This document shows, piece after piece, positions 1 to 10,424 of a stretch of DNA of 64,000 bases (position 1 is its first letter; the number at the start of each line of letters is the position of its first letter). Under the pieces are notes generated by a model. That model was not told where the DNA came from and did not search any database. It saw nothing but the letters and a program-made list of their open reading frames with translations. The translations under genes and the position numbers were made by a program. Source of the DNA: Acanthosepion esculentum (Eukaryota; Mollusca; Cephalopoda; Sepiida; Sepiidae); NCBI GenBank assembly GCA_964036315.1, contig OZ038496.1, positions 18,904,185-18,968,184 of the forward strand, read 5' to 3'.

Positions 1-189
1 GCTGTAAAGGTTTCAGCTGGTGGCACTAGAGATGGAAGCTTGCTGGTAGCAGTGATAAGCTTGCAACATTGCATTGGTGGACATTGTAGGGTGGAAATAT
101 GTTATTGCTCACAAAGCAGTCCAAAGGGTCTGTCAAGGTGGGAAAATGAAGATTGGACAGCTCTAATTTTTTTTGCCAGACCAGATATG

Positions 190-497
190 GCAACACAATG
201 GAGTAACGGATAGCAGCTCAGATTGAGGAATCAGAGAGCCGAGTTCAAATTCCAGTCAAATCCATTACATTCACTTACGTGCTAATACCCTTGGGAAAGG
301 TATGTAATCTTCTTCTTCTCCCCCCAGCTATCGGTAAATAGCAGGACAGACTGGGTTCTATAGCCTTGGATGGCAACTGGTCTACCGCAGAAAGAAATGG
401 CGACCTACTGTGGGAAAAAATCTGCCTCGTCAGTCATGTATCGAAAGATGCATGATTGCTTAAGCGTGTATCATGGTTGGCACATAACTGACTGACT
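190..497 (+). mobile_element. SINE-A2, tRNA-derived retroposon
   Basis: A tRNA-like head (near 195-255) has a B-box-like AGTTCAAATTC at 242-252. It is followed by a body shared with copies at 8.0, 29.4, 55.6 and 61.3 kb (AATAGCAGGACAGACTGGG and GGATGGCAACTGGTCTA blocks). The 3' end is the A2 type, with CGTCAGTCATGTATCGAAAG. Such SINEs are non-coding, transcribed by RNA polymerase III and moved by LINE machinery. Copies of the A2 end also occur at 8.1 and 61.2 kb on the minus strand. Confidence 0.8.
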
Positions 498-649
498 GAT
501 ATTTGGTCTGATCTGATTTTTGTAAAGATGAAGCTTGATAGAAGTTGTTGTTAATATGTCTTCCTCTTCCAGCTTCTTATGTCTAAATCGTAACGCTTTA
601 TGAATTGTCATAAGTTTTCCAAGTTTCTCAGTTCCTATTCAGTTTTTAT

Positions 650-870
650 ACAAGTAGCTTAATGGTTAGCAGCTCAGAACAAGGAATCAATCTGCTGAGT
701 TCAAATTCCAGTTTTTTTACCTTCATTTTTGCATAAATACTCTTTGGAAAAGTATGAATCCATCTCTTTTCACTCCAGCTATGGGTTAAATAGAGCAAAC
801 TGGGCTCTCTAGCCATGATTGACAACCAGTCTAGGAGAAGGACAGCTCTGAATTCAACACTCAACCACCT
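650..870 (+). mobile_element. SINE-A1, tRNA-derived retroposon
   Basis: The same head and middle as SINE-A2 are present (B-box GTTCAAATTCC at 699-709, then an AGCTATGGGTTAAATAG block). It ends in the A1 tail, which runs through CAACCAGTCTAGGAGAAGG to CTGAATTCAACACTC. Substitutions relative to the copies at 8.8 and 29.4 kb indicate an old insertion. Confidence 0.75.
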
Positions 871-879
871 GAAGTTATA

Positions 880-1605
880 TAAAGATATAGATTGTCTGTG
901 AAGCAAATAGATGATAAATTTCGACAGCTATTTATTGATCTCACTGGAGAGCTATTATCTAGAATACTACTGACAGCCACTAGCAATTGGCCCGAGGAAA
1001 TGTCTATCCAGTTTAAGAAGTGCTTTCAGTATATCAGTTTCTACATTTATTCTATTAAGTCTTATTTATAGAATCTTCCTTGTTTTTCTGAGGTGTTCTT
1101 TTATCCCTTCATTTAGCTTAATTTAACTTACCTTATTATGGTTAATATACAAAATGAAACTTCTTCTTATGTAATTAGATTGTGATACGTTGTTTAATGT
1201 CACTTTTAGAAACTTTAACTGCAAAACACTACCAAAAAGTTCAAGAAATTTGACAATGAAAAATTATTCTAGTTGTGACCATCTCCTTCAAAGGAATGCA
1301 TGAACACTAGTTGGCTGTTCTTACACTGTGTGAAGGTTACTGCTCACAAAGGGTTGCAGCAAATGTCTGTACTATATTTGCCTATTTTGCAAACTGTTCA
1401 AATCAATAAAATTTTGGTAACACTTTGAAATTAAAATTAAATTTGGAAAAGAATATCAAGTGGCATCCATATTGGTGGAAAGTAGAAGAACTTTCTATGG
1501 TTTTTGTTTGGAGTCAAGCAGAGTAAAATTAATTTGCAAAACGGTGTCAACTAAAAAAACGAAAATATTGGTATTATGGTTTTGGATATAATATAAACAC
1601 ATTCA
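880..1605. other. unassigned AT-rich stretch
   Basis: No ORF, tandem array, SINE box or repeat shared within the window was recognised here. The sequence is AT-rich with short homopolymers. Confidence 0.5.
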
Positions 1606-1649
1606 GTCATTGTCTTTACAAAAGATTAAATTCTTAAGAAAATACATTA

Positions 1650-2435
1650 AACCAGGTACTTTTAATAATCCTAATAATAACAAAAAATTTGTTAGAAACA
1701 AAGAAAAGAGTACTGAACTGTTATGTGATATCTGTCCTCCTATTTGGCAGCAAATTCTGGACAATCTCCACAAACATGAGGAAGAGACTTGAAGCAAAAG
1801 AAATGTGGTTCTACAGAAAGATGCTGAGGATACCATGGACTGACCATGTGAGCAATGATGAGGTTTTGGAGTAAATGGAAACAAAAAGGAACCTCATACT
1901 TAACATCAGGAAGAGGTAGTTGAAATTTCTGAGGCACATAATGAGGAAGGAGGGCTTGGAAAATCTGATACTTACAGGACAGATTGAGGGAAAGAGGGAC
2001 AGAGGAAAGCAATGCATAACATAATGAGGAAGGAGGGCTTGGAAAATCTGATACTCACAGGACAGATTGAGGGAAAGAGGGACAGAGGAAAGCAATGCAT
2101 AACATAATGAGGAAGGAGGGCTTGGAAAATCTGATACTCACAGGACAGATTGAGGGAAAGAGGGACAGAGGAAAGCAATGCATAACATAATGAGGAAGGA
2201 GGGCTTGGAAAATCTGATACTTACAGGACAGATTGAGGGAAAGAGGGACATAGGAAAGCAGTGCATAGCATACTTGATGAGCTTGAGTAAATGGATTGTA
2301 GAATAGGGTTTGGGAGAAATAACACAAAGACAAAACTTATTAAGAGCTACACGGGACAAGAAGATATGAAGGACCATGATCGACTACATTATGAAGTAAC
2401 ACAGCACATAAAAGAAGAATAACAACAACAATGTC
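1650..2435 (+). pseudogene. LINE-R (RTE-like) reverse transcriptase C-terminal relic
   Basis: Translation in shifting frames gives a C-terminal stretch typical of RTE-class LINEs: KKRVLNCYVISVLLFGS, then EMWFYRKMLRIPWTDHV (about 1690-1874). Downstream come a repeated HIMRKEGLENLILTGQ block and a tail reading RATRDKKIWRTMIDYIMK. It ends in an AAC-rich tail near 2432. Frameshifts and stops make it non-functional. Only the last part of the ORF is present, so the copy is 5'-truncated. The 83-bp block is quadruplicated and is annotated separately. Other LINE-R relics lie at 4.6, 10.3, 34.0, 46.7, 51.5, 52.3 and 59.4 kb. Confidence 0.75.
1936..2267 (+). repeat. 83-bp tandem repeat, 4 copies, inside LINE-R
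   Basis: Units start at 1936, 2019, 2102 and 2185 (ACATAATGAGGAAGGAGG...). They are nearly identical, differing at a few bases such as CTTACAGG/CTCACAGG. The period is exactly 83 and is not a multiple of three, so each copy shifts the LINE reading frame. The expansion therefore took place in a dead copy. Confidence 0.95.
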
Positions 2436-2439
2436 TAAC

Positions 2440-2970
2440 AGAGAAACGACTGCTGTTGGAAAAGGTTTTTTTTAAAATAGTCTGTATTATATCTAAGATC
2501 ATAATACCATTCATTATCTTTTTTGAGTTGACACCATTTCTAGGATTTTATATGTACCTGTGATATCAATAGATTATGTCAGGTTTGACAGAGAGACATA
2601 TTTCCTGAGCAACTGGTGAAACCTTTTGCATTATTCCATTGTATTATTTCCTCTTATATTGAATATGGCAACTTCCCAACTGTAGTCAGCTCATTTTTTA
2701 TTTCAAACAAGATTTTGTTAACTGTTGCTATAGCACCACATAACACGACCATAAAATGTAAATGCATTTTCATTTAATGAACAAAGTTGCTGCCAAAGTG
2801 CAAAAGATGGACATCTCTCTCATAGTGGCTTGCATGATAATCACTTGGCTGACACCTCTAAACTCCCGCATTATTAAGTTTTTTTTAAATAATGTCTTTT
2901 TTATTATTGTGTCCATATCCATTTGCATAAGTTTTCAAGAAAACAGTTGATGATTATTTGAGTTCACTTT
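2440..2970. other. unassigned AT-rich stretch
   Basis: A 62-codon open frame at 2762-2950 (+) has no recognisable family features and is AT-driven. Nothing else is seen. Confidence 0.45.
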
Positions 2971-2974
2971 TGCT

Positions 2975-4140
2975 CAAGATAATTGATTGAGAAAGACAGA
3001 TTATATAATTAAGATAGAAAGAGAAAAAGAGAAAGATTATATGGTTAAGAAAGAAAGGAAGAAAGTAATATATGGTTAAGAAAGAGAGAAAGAAAGATTA
3101 TATGGTTAAGAAAGAGAGAAAGAAAGATTATATGATTAAGAAAGAAAGAAAGAGAGAAAGATTATATGGTTAAGAAAGAAAGATTATATGATTAAGAAAG
3201 AAAGAGAAAGAAAGATTATATGACTATGAAAGAGAGAAAGAAAGATTATATGATTAAGGAAGAAAGAAAGATTATATGATTAAGAAAGAAAGAGAAAGAA
3301 AGATTATATGATTAAGAAAGAGAGAAAGAAAGATTATATGATTAAGAAAGAGAGAAAGAAAGATTATATGATTAAGAAAGAAAGAAAGATTATATGATTA
3401 AGAAAGAAAGAGAGAAAGATTATATGGTTAAGAAAGAAAGATTAATATATGGTTAGGAGAGAAAGATTATATGATTAAGAGAGAAAGAAAGATTATATGG
3501 TTAAGAAAGAAAGAGAAAGACAGATTATATGATTAAGAGAGAAAGAAAGATTATATGGTTAAGAAAGAAAGATTATATGGTTAAGAAAGAAAGGGAGAAA
3601 GAAAGATTATATGATTAAGAAAGAAATATTATATGGTTAAGAAAGAAAGAAAGATTATATGGTTAAGAAAGAAAGAGAGAAAGATTATATGATTAAAAAA
3701 AGAAAGAGAAAGTAATATATGTTTAAGAAAGAAAGGGTGAAAGTAATATATGTTTAAGAAAGAAAGGGTGAAAGTAATATATGGTTAAGAAAGAAAGGGT
3801 GAAAGTAATATATGATTAAAAAAAAAAGAAATATTAAATCAGTTGAGAAAGAAAGAAAAGGAAAGAAAGATTTTTTTTGAGAAAGATTAAATGATTAGGA
3901 AAGACAGAAATAGAGAAAGAAAAATTAGATTATTGAAAATGAAAGAAAGTAAATTATTAAAAAGGAAAGAAAGATTAAATAATTGACAAAGAATGAAAAA
4001 TTAAATGATGAAGAAAGATTAAATGATTGGGAAAGAAAGAAATATTAAATGTTTGAGAAAGAAAGGAAAAAGTAAATGATGTAAAAAAGGTAATATTATT
4101 AAATGATTAAGAAAGAAAGAATGAAAGAAAGAAATATTAA
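2975..4140. repeat. purine-rich minisatellite (AGATTATATGATTAAGAAAG type)
   Basis: About 1.15 kb of tandem units of roughly 24-40 bp alternate a GAAAGAAA tract with ATTATATG(A/G)TTAAG. Unit length varies through the GAAA tract. Copies after about 3820 are progressively degenerate, with TATATG lost and AAATGATT remaining. The plus strand is almost pyrimidine-free outside the TTATATGATT core. Confidence 0.95.
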
Positions 4141-4550
4141 ATATTTATATCCTAGCAAGACTTGCAAACTCATTCCAGTGGGAAAAGCAGTCTTGTATAA
4201 CATGTGCAGTGGTTTATTGTCATTGTGCAAATCAAGCCCACAGTTTTTTTTAGATCTATGTACACAGATGTCACAACGTATGCAAATTCTCTGAGCCGAC
4301 CAGTGGCTGATATCCTTAGGGAAGAAACACTATGCTGTTTACTGAAGGGTGAGTTGCAATCCGTCATATTTCTGACAAGACAAGTGAATTTCAGTGATTT
4401 ATATACGTAAAAAGATATCTGTTAAACCATTCATTTTTAGGATAGGGACAGTGTAGAGGATCAATTATCTTAAGTTTACTTTTAGCTTAATATTTACAAA
4501 GTCTTGAAAATAAACAAGAAAATGCAGAGCAACATAAAGTTTTTAATAGT
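4141..4550. other. unassigned stretch after the minisatellite
   Basis: Overlapping open frames of 60-68 codons occur on both strands (4103-4410) without recognisable motifs. No repeat shared within the window was found. Confidence 0.4.
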
Positions 4551-4554
4551 AGTC

Positions 4555-4700
4555 ATCATCATCCTCTATGGAACACATCCTTTCAGAACGTAGGTGACGT
4601 TGGCTCTCCACAACTTCTTATCTTTAACAATATTTGCCTTTTCACCACTCACTGTTCGGCCATTGCTCAGCTCAAGCATACACACCCTCTTCTTCTTCTT
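4555..4700 (-). pseudogene. LINE-R 3' end fragment
   Basis: Read on the minus strand this encodes KKLWRANVTYVLKGC, the last residues of the RTE-like ORF. The CTCTCCACAACTTCTTA block recurs at 10.34 and, more diverged, 59.48 kb in the same orientation. It is 5'-truncated. Confidence 0.65.
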
Positions 4701-4714
4701 TTTGTTTCCAAATG

Positions 4715-4862
4715 ACCCACCTCAGGTTTTGAATTCAAAGTTAGCCTTCTACTAAACTGGTCGCCAACCAAAGCTATAAGACCCAGTCTGCTCTGCTATT
4801 TACCCATAGCTGGATGGAGAAGAGATGGATTCATGCCTTTCCCAAGGGTAATTGTGCATAAA
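4715..4862 (-). mobile_element. SINE-A1 3' half
   Basis: The minus strand carries the A1 middle and tail (TTACCCATAGCTGGATGG and GTTTTGAATTCAAAG on the plus strand). The tRNA-like head is missing, so the insertion is 5'-truncated. Confidence 0.7.
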
Positions 4863-4889
4863 TGGCATGTATGACATCATTTGTTTACA

Positions 4890-5133
4890 TTTAGATATGC
4901 ATTGAGCAGATATGAATGTATGAGAGAAAATCATGGAGAATTGTGTATAGGATACAGGTTCGATTCTTGTCGGAGGACGCATATTTTCTGTGAAAATTTC
5001 TCGGACCTTCAGGCCGGTAAATGTTGTTAATACTGTTTATTATATGTTTATACATTCTTTTTATAATAAACAGAGCATTTACTTAAATATTTGTATCAAT
5101 AAAAAGAACATATAAACATAAAAAATGTCTTAA
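4890..5133 (+). mobile_element. SINE-C, tRNA-derived, with hairpin-type 3' end
   Basis: A B-box-like GGTTCGATTCTT at 4957-4968 sits in a T-arm-like stem (ACAGG/CTTGT). It is followed by CTCGGACCTTCAGGCCGGTAAA and a 3' module resembling the palindrome at 16.4 kb (TATCAATAAAAAGAACATA ... AAAATGTCTT). A TA tract follows directly. A second head with the same layout is at 58.5 kb. No intact cloverleaf is present, so this is not a tRNA gene. Confidence 0.65.
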
Positions 5134-5139
5134 AAATAT

Positions 5140-5915
5140 ATATATATATATCAGGGATGTGCCATCTAGGTAGACAATGTAGGCAGTGCCTACCTTGTAT
5201 AAAATAGATCAGCAACCAAATTTTCCTTCTGTGGCACAATATGCATGTAATCCAACAAAATTATGAAGGTTACTCTGATTATTATGCATAAACTGCAAAA
5301 TATTTCATTTTTTTTGTACATTTACTACATAAACTTCGCAAGCTGCCTACCCTGAATAATTACTGATAACACATACCTAATATACATATATATGTGTGTG
5401 TGTGTGTAATATTAAAATCCTATACCTGATTAACACTTACAGGTGCAAAACAAATTGATTGAAATTAACTTTTCTTTATATACCAGTGAAATCCTGATTT
5501 TTTTATTTAAACCATTTGTATAGAAAACAGCATTCATTTCAGTTGTGCTTACAGTTCTTTTTCAAAAAAATAACCTTTTCTCTCATTTTGAGATACTTAC
5601 ATTAAATGACATCCATATTTGATTTTCACATTATCAATCCTGAAAAATGGACAAAAAAGAAAAATAAAATTAAAAAATAATTTCTTGTAAATGCACAGTA
5701 AAAAGAGAAAAAAAACCATCATACCTGGCAAATCTCTAGGAATGGTCATTGGTTCCAGCTGGAAATATTCACCTTGATGATGTATTCACATCATGAGAGA
5801 ATCAATGAAAAGAAGCCATTATTCATTTTGATTGCATAGACACTAATCTTATATGCTTCTTTCCCATGAGCAATACGTGTCTTTTGATGTGAGAATTAAG
5901 TGCCATCCCCTGACA
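5140..5915. other. unassigned AT-rich stretch with short TA/TG tracts
   Basis: A (TA) tract at about 5137-5152 and a TA-TG tract at about 5383-5408 are present. No coding or shared repeat sequence was recognised. Confidence 0.45.
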
Positions 5916-5998
5916 TTATTGGTTACAAGTAAATCTATTCAGATAAACATATGAAGACCTCAGGCTACAAAGAAGAAAACAGTTGTAGTCTACACACA

Positions 5999-6021
5999 GA
6001 GACACACAAATATATATAAAT

Positions 6022-6078
<57 letters not shown>

Positions 6079-6090
6079 GTGTGTGTGTGT
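5999..6090. repeat. TACA/TA/TG compound microsatellite
   Basis: Successive CATA, TA and GT repeats. Small open frames through it encode only I/Y/C/V strings and are artefacts. Confidence 0.95.
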
Positions 6091-6380
6091 ATATTTTGGC
6101 AGCATGTTTTCATTGAGACATGTTTCGTTGAATAAATTAGACATGTTCTGTCTACTTATTTTCAATTGGATCCTTTCATATTCACAGATAAGCTTTTTGG
6201 AGTCTTTATTGAAGGATGAGAGAAAAATCGCTATGTTGATACATGTTTCTTTTATTCCGAGTGCTTTTTGCATAGCACAATGTCATCATCAGGGTATTGT
6301 TTACTGCAAGACAAATATTGGAACGTTCATTTCTACTTATTTCATAAAAAAAACTCTCCACAAACATATTTAGTTACCTC
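6091..6380 (-). repeat. interspersed repeat ending GCTGCCAAAATATA
   Basis: On the minus strand this ends CATGCTGCCAAAATATA and then runs into a CA/TA tract. The same end (GCTGCCAAATT) closes the hairpin element at 20.65 kb. It also contains CCTGATGATG (minus, near 6284-6293), followed by a GTGC...GCAC stem, a degenerate form of the CTGATGA motif seen elsewhere. No protein is encoded. Confidence 0.45.
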
Positions 6381-6519
6381 CCTTTAAACGGTGTCAGCAA
6401 TCATGCACTGACTCAGCGTTCTTCACTCCATAAGTAAGAAATTTAACTTTCAGATGTACATGAGAATTTTTTTCTTCGACAATAATGAACACTACAACTC
6501 AAAATAGATTTGTGAAAGA

Positions 6520-7690
6520 TTAAAAGACATAAGCAACAAAAAAGAAAAGGAAAAAATGGATGAAAGAGAAAATGTTGAGGAAATAATGTAAAAAGATTTC
6601 AATGAAAAATAAAGGAAAAAGCAAAGTAAAAATGAGAAAAAGAATGTGGAATAAAAAATGAGAATGAAAAGAAAGAAAATATTTAAAATTTGAAGTGTTT
6701 CTTTCTAAAGCTTTCCTTTTTCGTTTTTTTTTTTTCCTTTCTTCATTCTTTCTATCCTCCATTCTCTCTCTCTTTCTTTCTTTCTTTCTTGTTATTCCTT
6801 TTTTCTTTCTTCACTTTCATTTCTGGGTATTTATTTTTTAAATTTAAATCCTAAAATTTTTTGTTCATTTTTTTTTCCTTTTTCTCTTTCATTGCTAGAT
6901 TTTTTTATTTCTTTTAATTCTTTTATAGACCCAAAAGTTTTTGTACTTTTTCTTTCTTTCTTTCTAGTTATCCCTTTTTTCTTTTTCCTCTAAAATTTCT
7001 AGATTTTATTTTTATTATTTTATAACCAATATTTTTTTGTTCTTTCTTTTCATTCTTCCTTTATTTTCTTCTTTATTCATGAAACTCCTTTTAATTCTTT
7101 GATTTCTTTTTTCTGTACGTTGCGATTTTACTTTTTCTGCTTTGATCTTCTTTCCTTATATATTTTCCTTATTTTAGATTTAAACAAAATTATTCCTTGC
7201 TCATTGATATTTTTGTTTTTCTTTTTAAAAGTTTTTTTCATTCCAGTGCATTAATACTATTTTTCTAAATTTTTTTCTGCACTCATTCATTTTAAAATTT
7301 TTTTCTTTTATCTTTTTTCTTTCTTTTCATTCTCATTATTTTTTCACTTTCTATTTCTCATATTTACTTTTCTTTTTCCTTTTCCTTTATTTTTCATTCA
7401 AATGTCTTTACATTATTACCCCAACATTTTCTCTTTCATCATTCATTTAAAATTTCTTTTTTTTCCCTAATCTTTTATCTTTCATTGTACTCTTTTCTAT
7501 TCCACTTTATTTTCCCGCCTTTTTTCCTTTTTTTCTATTCTTTTACTTTTTTTTCTTTATTCTCTTTTTCATTTTTTTCCTTTTCTCTTTCTGAATGCGT
7601 TTTGTTCGGGTTTTTTTCTTCCTATATATCTTTTATCTTTCTTTCCTTTTTCTTCTCTTGCCATTTTTCTTAATCTTTATTGTTATTTAC
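6520..7690. repeat. purine- then pyrimidine-rich low-complexity block
   Basis: Purine-rich to about 6690 and then about 1 kb of T/C-rich plus strand (TTTCTTTCTTT, TTTTTCC). Embedded open frames of up to 80 codons are F/S/L/K-rich and not credible genes. Mirror-symmetric pyrimidine tracts of this kind can form triplex DNA; no clear unit length is visible. Confidence 0.85.
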
Positions 7691-8035
7691 TCTTGTTTTC
7701 TTTTGATTTCTCGATTTACCCTCTCCAAATTCTGCTCCAGGATCTCACCTCCTTCCAGGGAATAAACACGTTTGGATGAATGCAAACAAGATTTCTTCTT
7801 GAAATGTTCCTTGCTTACGTCCATTGTTCCTGGTTGTTACAGCTGTTCTTCTTTCAATAGCCTCACATCTTGCATTATAAGTTCACAGATTATTCCTCTT
7901 ACAATCAACTCAGGGAGTTCTTGTCAGAAACCCTTGCAGAAATATCCTTGAAGAAATCCAGATTCTTGTCCTTGATCTACCTGGGAAATGCCAAGTTTCT
8001 CTGAGACAAATGATTTAATATTCTTTCATTTGAAA
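7691..8035. other. unassigned, more balanced composition
   Basis: Composition is less biased than its neighbours. A minus-strand frame near 7830-7930 reads protein-like (PELIVRGIICELIMQDVRLL) but is bounded by stops and has no recognised homologue. It may be a relic of an unknown element or exon. Confidence 0.35.
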
Positions 8036-8039
8036 TAGA

Positions 8040-8385
8040 CCAGAAGTGGCAGCTCTGTGAATGGTGTAAGTGATCCAAATTCTTCTGCATTCAGTTATGT
8101 GCCACATGTGATACCGTGTATCCTTCGATACATGAGCGATGAGGCAGATTTTTTCCCCAAAAGGTTGCCATTTCTTTCTGCAGTAGACCAGTTGACATCC
8201 AAGACTATAGAACACAGCTTTTCTGCTATTTACCCATAGCTAGGGGGAGAAAAAAAGGAGTTACACCTTTCCCAAGGTTATTAGCACGTAAGCGAATGTA
8301 ATGGATTTGACTGGAATTTGAACTCAGCTCTTCGATTCCTCAATCCGAGACGCTATCAATTACTCCACCATGCCTCCTGTTCAGT
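8040..8385 (-). mobile_element. SINE-A2, near full length
   Basis: On the minus strand the head at about 8380 (GGAGGCATGGTGGAGTAATT) is followed by a B-box-like GTTCAAATTCC, the A body and the A2 3' end (CATGTATCGAAGGATACACG). It extends further 3' than the copy at 190-497, to about GAATTTGGATCACTTACACC. Confidence 0.8.
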
Positions 8386-8597
8386 ATTAGACTATTTATA
8401 TTACTTTCACTTAATGCTCTTGGGAAAGGTATGAATTCTATTCTCCCTGAGCTCTCTTCCATTTATATTAGACAGATATTAATATATATAAATATTTGGG
8501 AATTCTTACTAAGGTGTATAAAATACGTTTTCATGTCTTGTAGCCTTTTACCCCAAAGCTCATTTCATGTACACATCGAAAGATTTATGAATCCACA

Positions 8598-8775
8598 ATT
8601 TTTTTAAAAATCATTTCACCCCAAGCAAGGCACTAATGCCACTAAGATGCAAGATTTTACTGAGAGTGAAAGAAGATGAGAAAACCTTCGTAGAAGGAAC
8701 TGGAAACCCAATCCTGAACAAGAAACTAGGAATAGACCTCTACTCCTGTTCAAAAAATGTGGAAGGAGTATCTGT
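8598..8775 (-). mobile_element. J-s element (short family sharing the LINE-J 3' end)
   Basis: The minus strand runs GAACAGGAGTAGAGG, then GGATTGGGTTTCCAGTTCC, then the LINE-J tail CCTTGCTTGGGGTGAAATGA and an A-rich end. Copies of the same arrangement are at 12.5, 52.5 and 53.1 kb. It has no ORF. It is either a SINE using the LINE-J tail or a deletion derivative of LINE-J. Confidence 0.7.
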
Positions 8776-8811
8776 TCATATTCTGTATTATTAATATCAT
8801 TTGGATGTGTA

Positions 8812-9040
8812 TGTGGTGTAGTAGTTATTGATGTGGAAAGCAAAATTGACTTGCTAAGTTCAGATTCTGTCCTTCATTGCATTCAATTTCACACAAACGC
8901 CTTTGTGAACAGTATTAATCCATCTCCTTTCCCAACAGCTATGAGTTAAATAGCAGGCCAGACCAGGTTCTGTAGACTTGGTTGGCAACCAGTCAAGGAG
9001 AAGTACAGTTCTGAATTGAAAACCAGTTGCACTTGCACCC
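8812..9040 (+). mobile_element. SINE-A1, near full length
   Basis: The head TGTAGTAGTTATTGATGTGG and B-box-like AGTTCAGATTCTG are followed by the A body (GAGTTAAATAGCAGGCC) and the A1 tail (GGCAACCAGTCAAGGAGAAG, TCTGAATTGAAAACC). It is diverged. Confidence 0.75.
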
Positions 9041-9413
9041 CCCCCATGAAAAATTATTTACAATGGAAACCACATCAGCAACAACGAGTGTGGTGAGACT
9101 GTAACCTATACACCCCAACAGAGTCAAGTCTAACAGTTCTAAAGAGGAGAGATTATTATATATTAGGGTGTATCAAAGGTATTTTCATTTTTTACTGTCC
9201 TTTGCTCTAAAGCTTATTACATATACACATCTGAAGATTAGGATTCAAGTATTATTATTATTATTATTTTCTTCCACATGGATTTTTGTTTTCGACCAGA
9301 GATCTTGCATTATGTTTGTTCTCCATCAAGTCATTTTGTAAAATATTTATACTGCCAAGCAAAGCAGACTTCTGAAGCAATGGGATACTAAGTTTTATTT
9401 CAGTTTTCTTAAT
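9041..9413. other. unassigned stretch
   Basis: Contains short ATT repeats near 9255 and a phrase GTGTATCA AAGGTATTTTCATTTTTTAC that recurs near 10.19 kb, so part is an old interspersed repeat. No coding potential was recognised. Confidence 0.4.
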
Positions 9414-9425
9414 ATAAGACTTTAT

Positions 9426-9740
9426 TATTTACATTATTTGGACTGTTATTCTCATCTTCATTGACATATTGACAACATTTTGGCTATTGCATGCTCCAGC
9501 CTTCTTCAGGTGGTTAGAATTTCGTACCAAACCCTTTATTTTGTCCATTGGGGTAAACTGTTTTAGTTCCACGTGCCATGCCTCTTCCACATGTCTCAGT
9601 TATTTTGCTTTAACTCAACTCTCCAAGTTTTTGCTTCCTCACTGCTGTAACCTGGTACTGAACTCACAACTCTTTGGGTCTAGTAACTAGATCTAACCAT
9701 CGCTTTTAATTATAATACCTCATTTCAGAGATATAGAGAG
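9426..9740 (-). mobile_element. SINE-B fold-back insertion with 12-bp target-site duplication
   Basis: ATAAGACTTTAT occurs exactly at 9414-9425 and 9741-9752. Between the two copies lies an antisense SINE-B that begins TATTTACATTATTTGGAC, about 40 nt short of the family 3' end. It runs to the tRNA-like head near 9710 and is then joined directly to a sense copy of only the missing 3' tail (ATAATACCTCATTTCAGAG...). Minus-strand landmarks are a B-box-like GAGTTCAGTACC and the GCCTTCTTCAGGTGG block (plus). This is the same geometry as at 36.7, 38.2, 38.9, 43.8 and 46.9 kb. Confidence 0.85.
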
Positions 9741-9841
9741 ATAAGACTTTATGTTCGGTGGTATATACCCCAACATGTCGGTGGTAACTGGGATCACAGT
9801 GACCTGATTGTCTCACATTTTGGAAAACTTACTTTATAAGC

Positions 9842-9990
9842 TTGTCAACGGACAGCCATATTGATGAGGTTGTCCCTGACAATAATATCTGGATATCTTC
9901 TTTTTTTTTCATTGATGGTGATGTCTGGTTTGTTGCCCTCAAGGATGTAGTCTGTTTGGATGTTGAAATCCCACAAGATCTTAACTTGGT
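9842..9990 (-). pseudogene. LINE-E endonuclease-end fragment
   Basis: On the minus strand the reading is QTDYILEGNKPDITINEKKK followed, with mutations, by a short block ending NLINMAV. This resembles the PD...D region of restriction-like endonuclease LINEs and the relic at 62.8-63.9 kb. Only about 50 codons remain. Confidence 0.55.
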
Positions 9991-10066
9991 CATTATCTAT
10001 CTATCTATCTCTATCTATCTATCTTGTTTGGTCAATATCTATCTATATATCTATCTTAGCTTGGTC

Positions 10067-10102
<36 letters not shown>

Positions 10103-10170
10103 GTTTGGTCAATATCTATATATATATATCTATCTTAGCTTGGTCATTATCTATCTATCTATCTATCATT
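9984..10170. repeat. TATC array with higher-order units
   Basis: (TATC)n runs alternate with TTAGCTTGGTCAT and TTGTTTGGTCAA spacers, repeating about twice as a unit near 100 bp. The first spacer (TTAACTTGGTCATTATC) is continuous with the LINE-E fragment just upstream. This suggests that the array grew out of LINE sequence. Confidence 0.9.
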
Positions 10171-10314
10171 ATTATTATTAGGGTGTATCATAAAATATTT
10201 TCATTTTTTACAGGCTCTTACCCCAAGGTTTTTTTTCATGATTATTTCATTTTATTATGATTACATATTAGTGTGCTTCAAAAGTATTATAATTTTTGAC
10301 AATCCTTCTTTCTT

Positions 10315-10412
10315 CTTCCATGTCAATTCAGGACAAGAGTGATCACAGCTCTCCACAACTTCTTACTCTTTGCAGGTTTTTGTCTTTTCACCATCACTCC
10401 CTAATCTGGAAT
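10315..10412 (-). pseudogene. LINE-R 3' end fragment
   Basis: The minus strand encodes SKKLWRAVITLVLN, matching the end of the 4.6- and 59.4-kb copies. It is 5'-truncated and degenerate. Confidence 0.6.
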
Positions 10413-10424
10413 CCTTTTTTTTTT

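Noticed and set aside
2975..4140. Regular direct repeats considered as a CRISPR array
   Set aside because: Units are purine-rich, of irregular length and without conserved-repeat/unique-spacer structure, in an animal genome.
4940..4985. Possible tRNA gene from the GGTTCGATTC box
   Set aside because: Only a T-arm is present; the sequence continues into a SINE-C body.
7700..8030. Host exon on minus near 7830-7930
   Set aside because: The protein-like stretch is short, bounded by stops, and has no convincing splice sites; left as unassigned.
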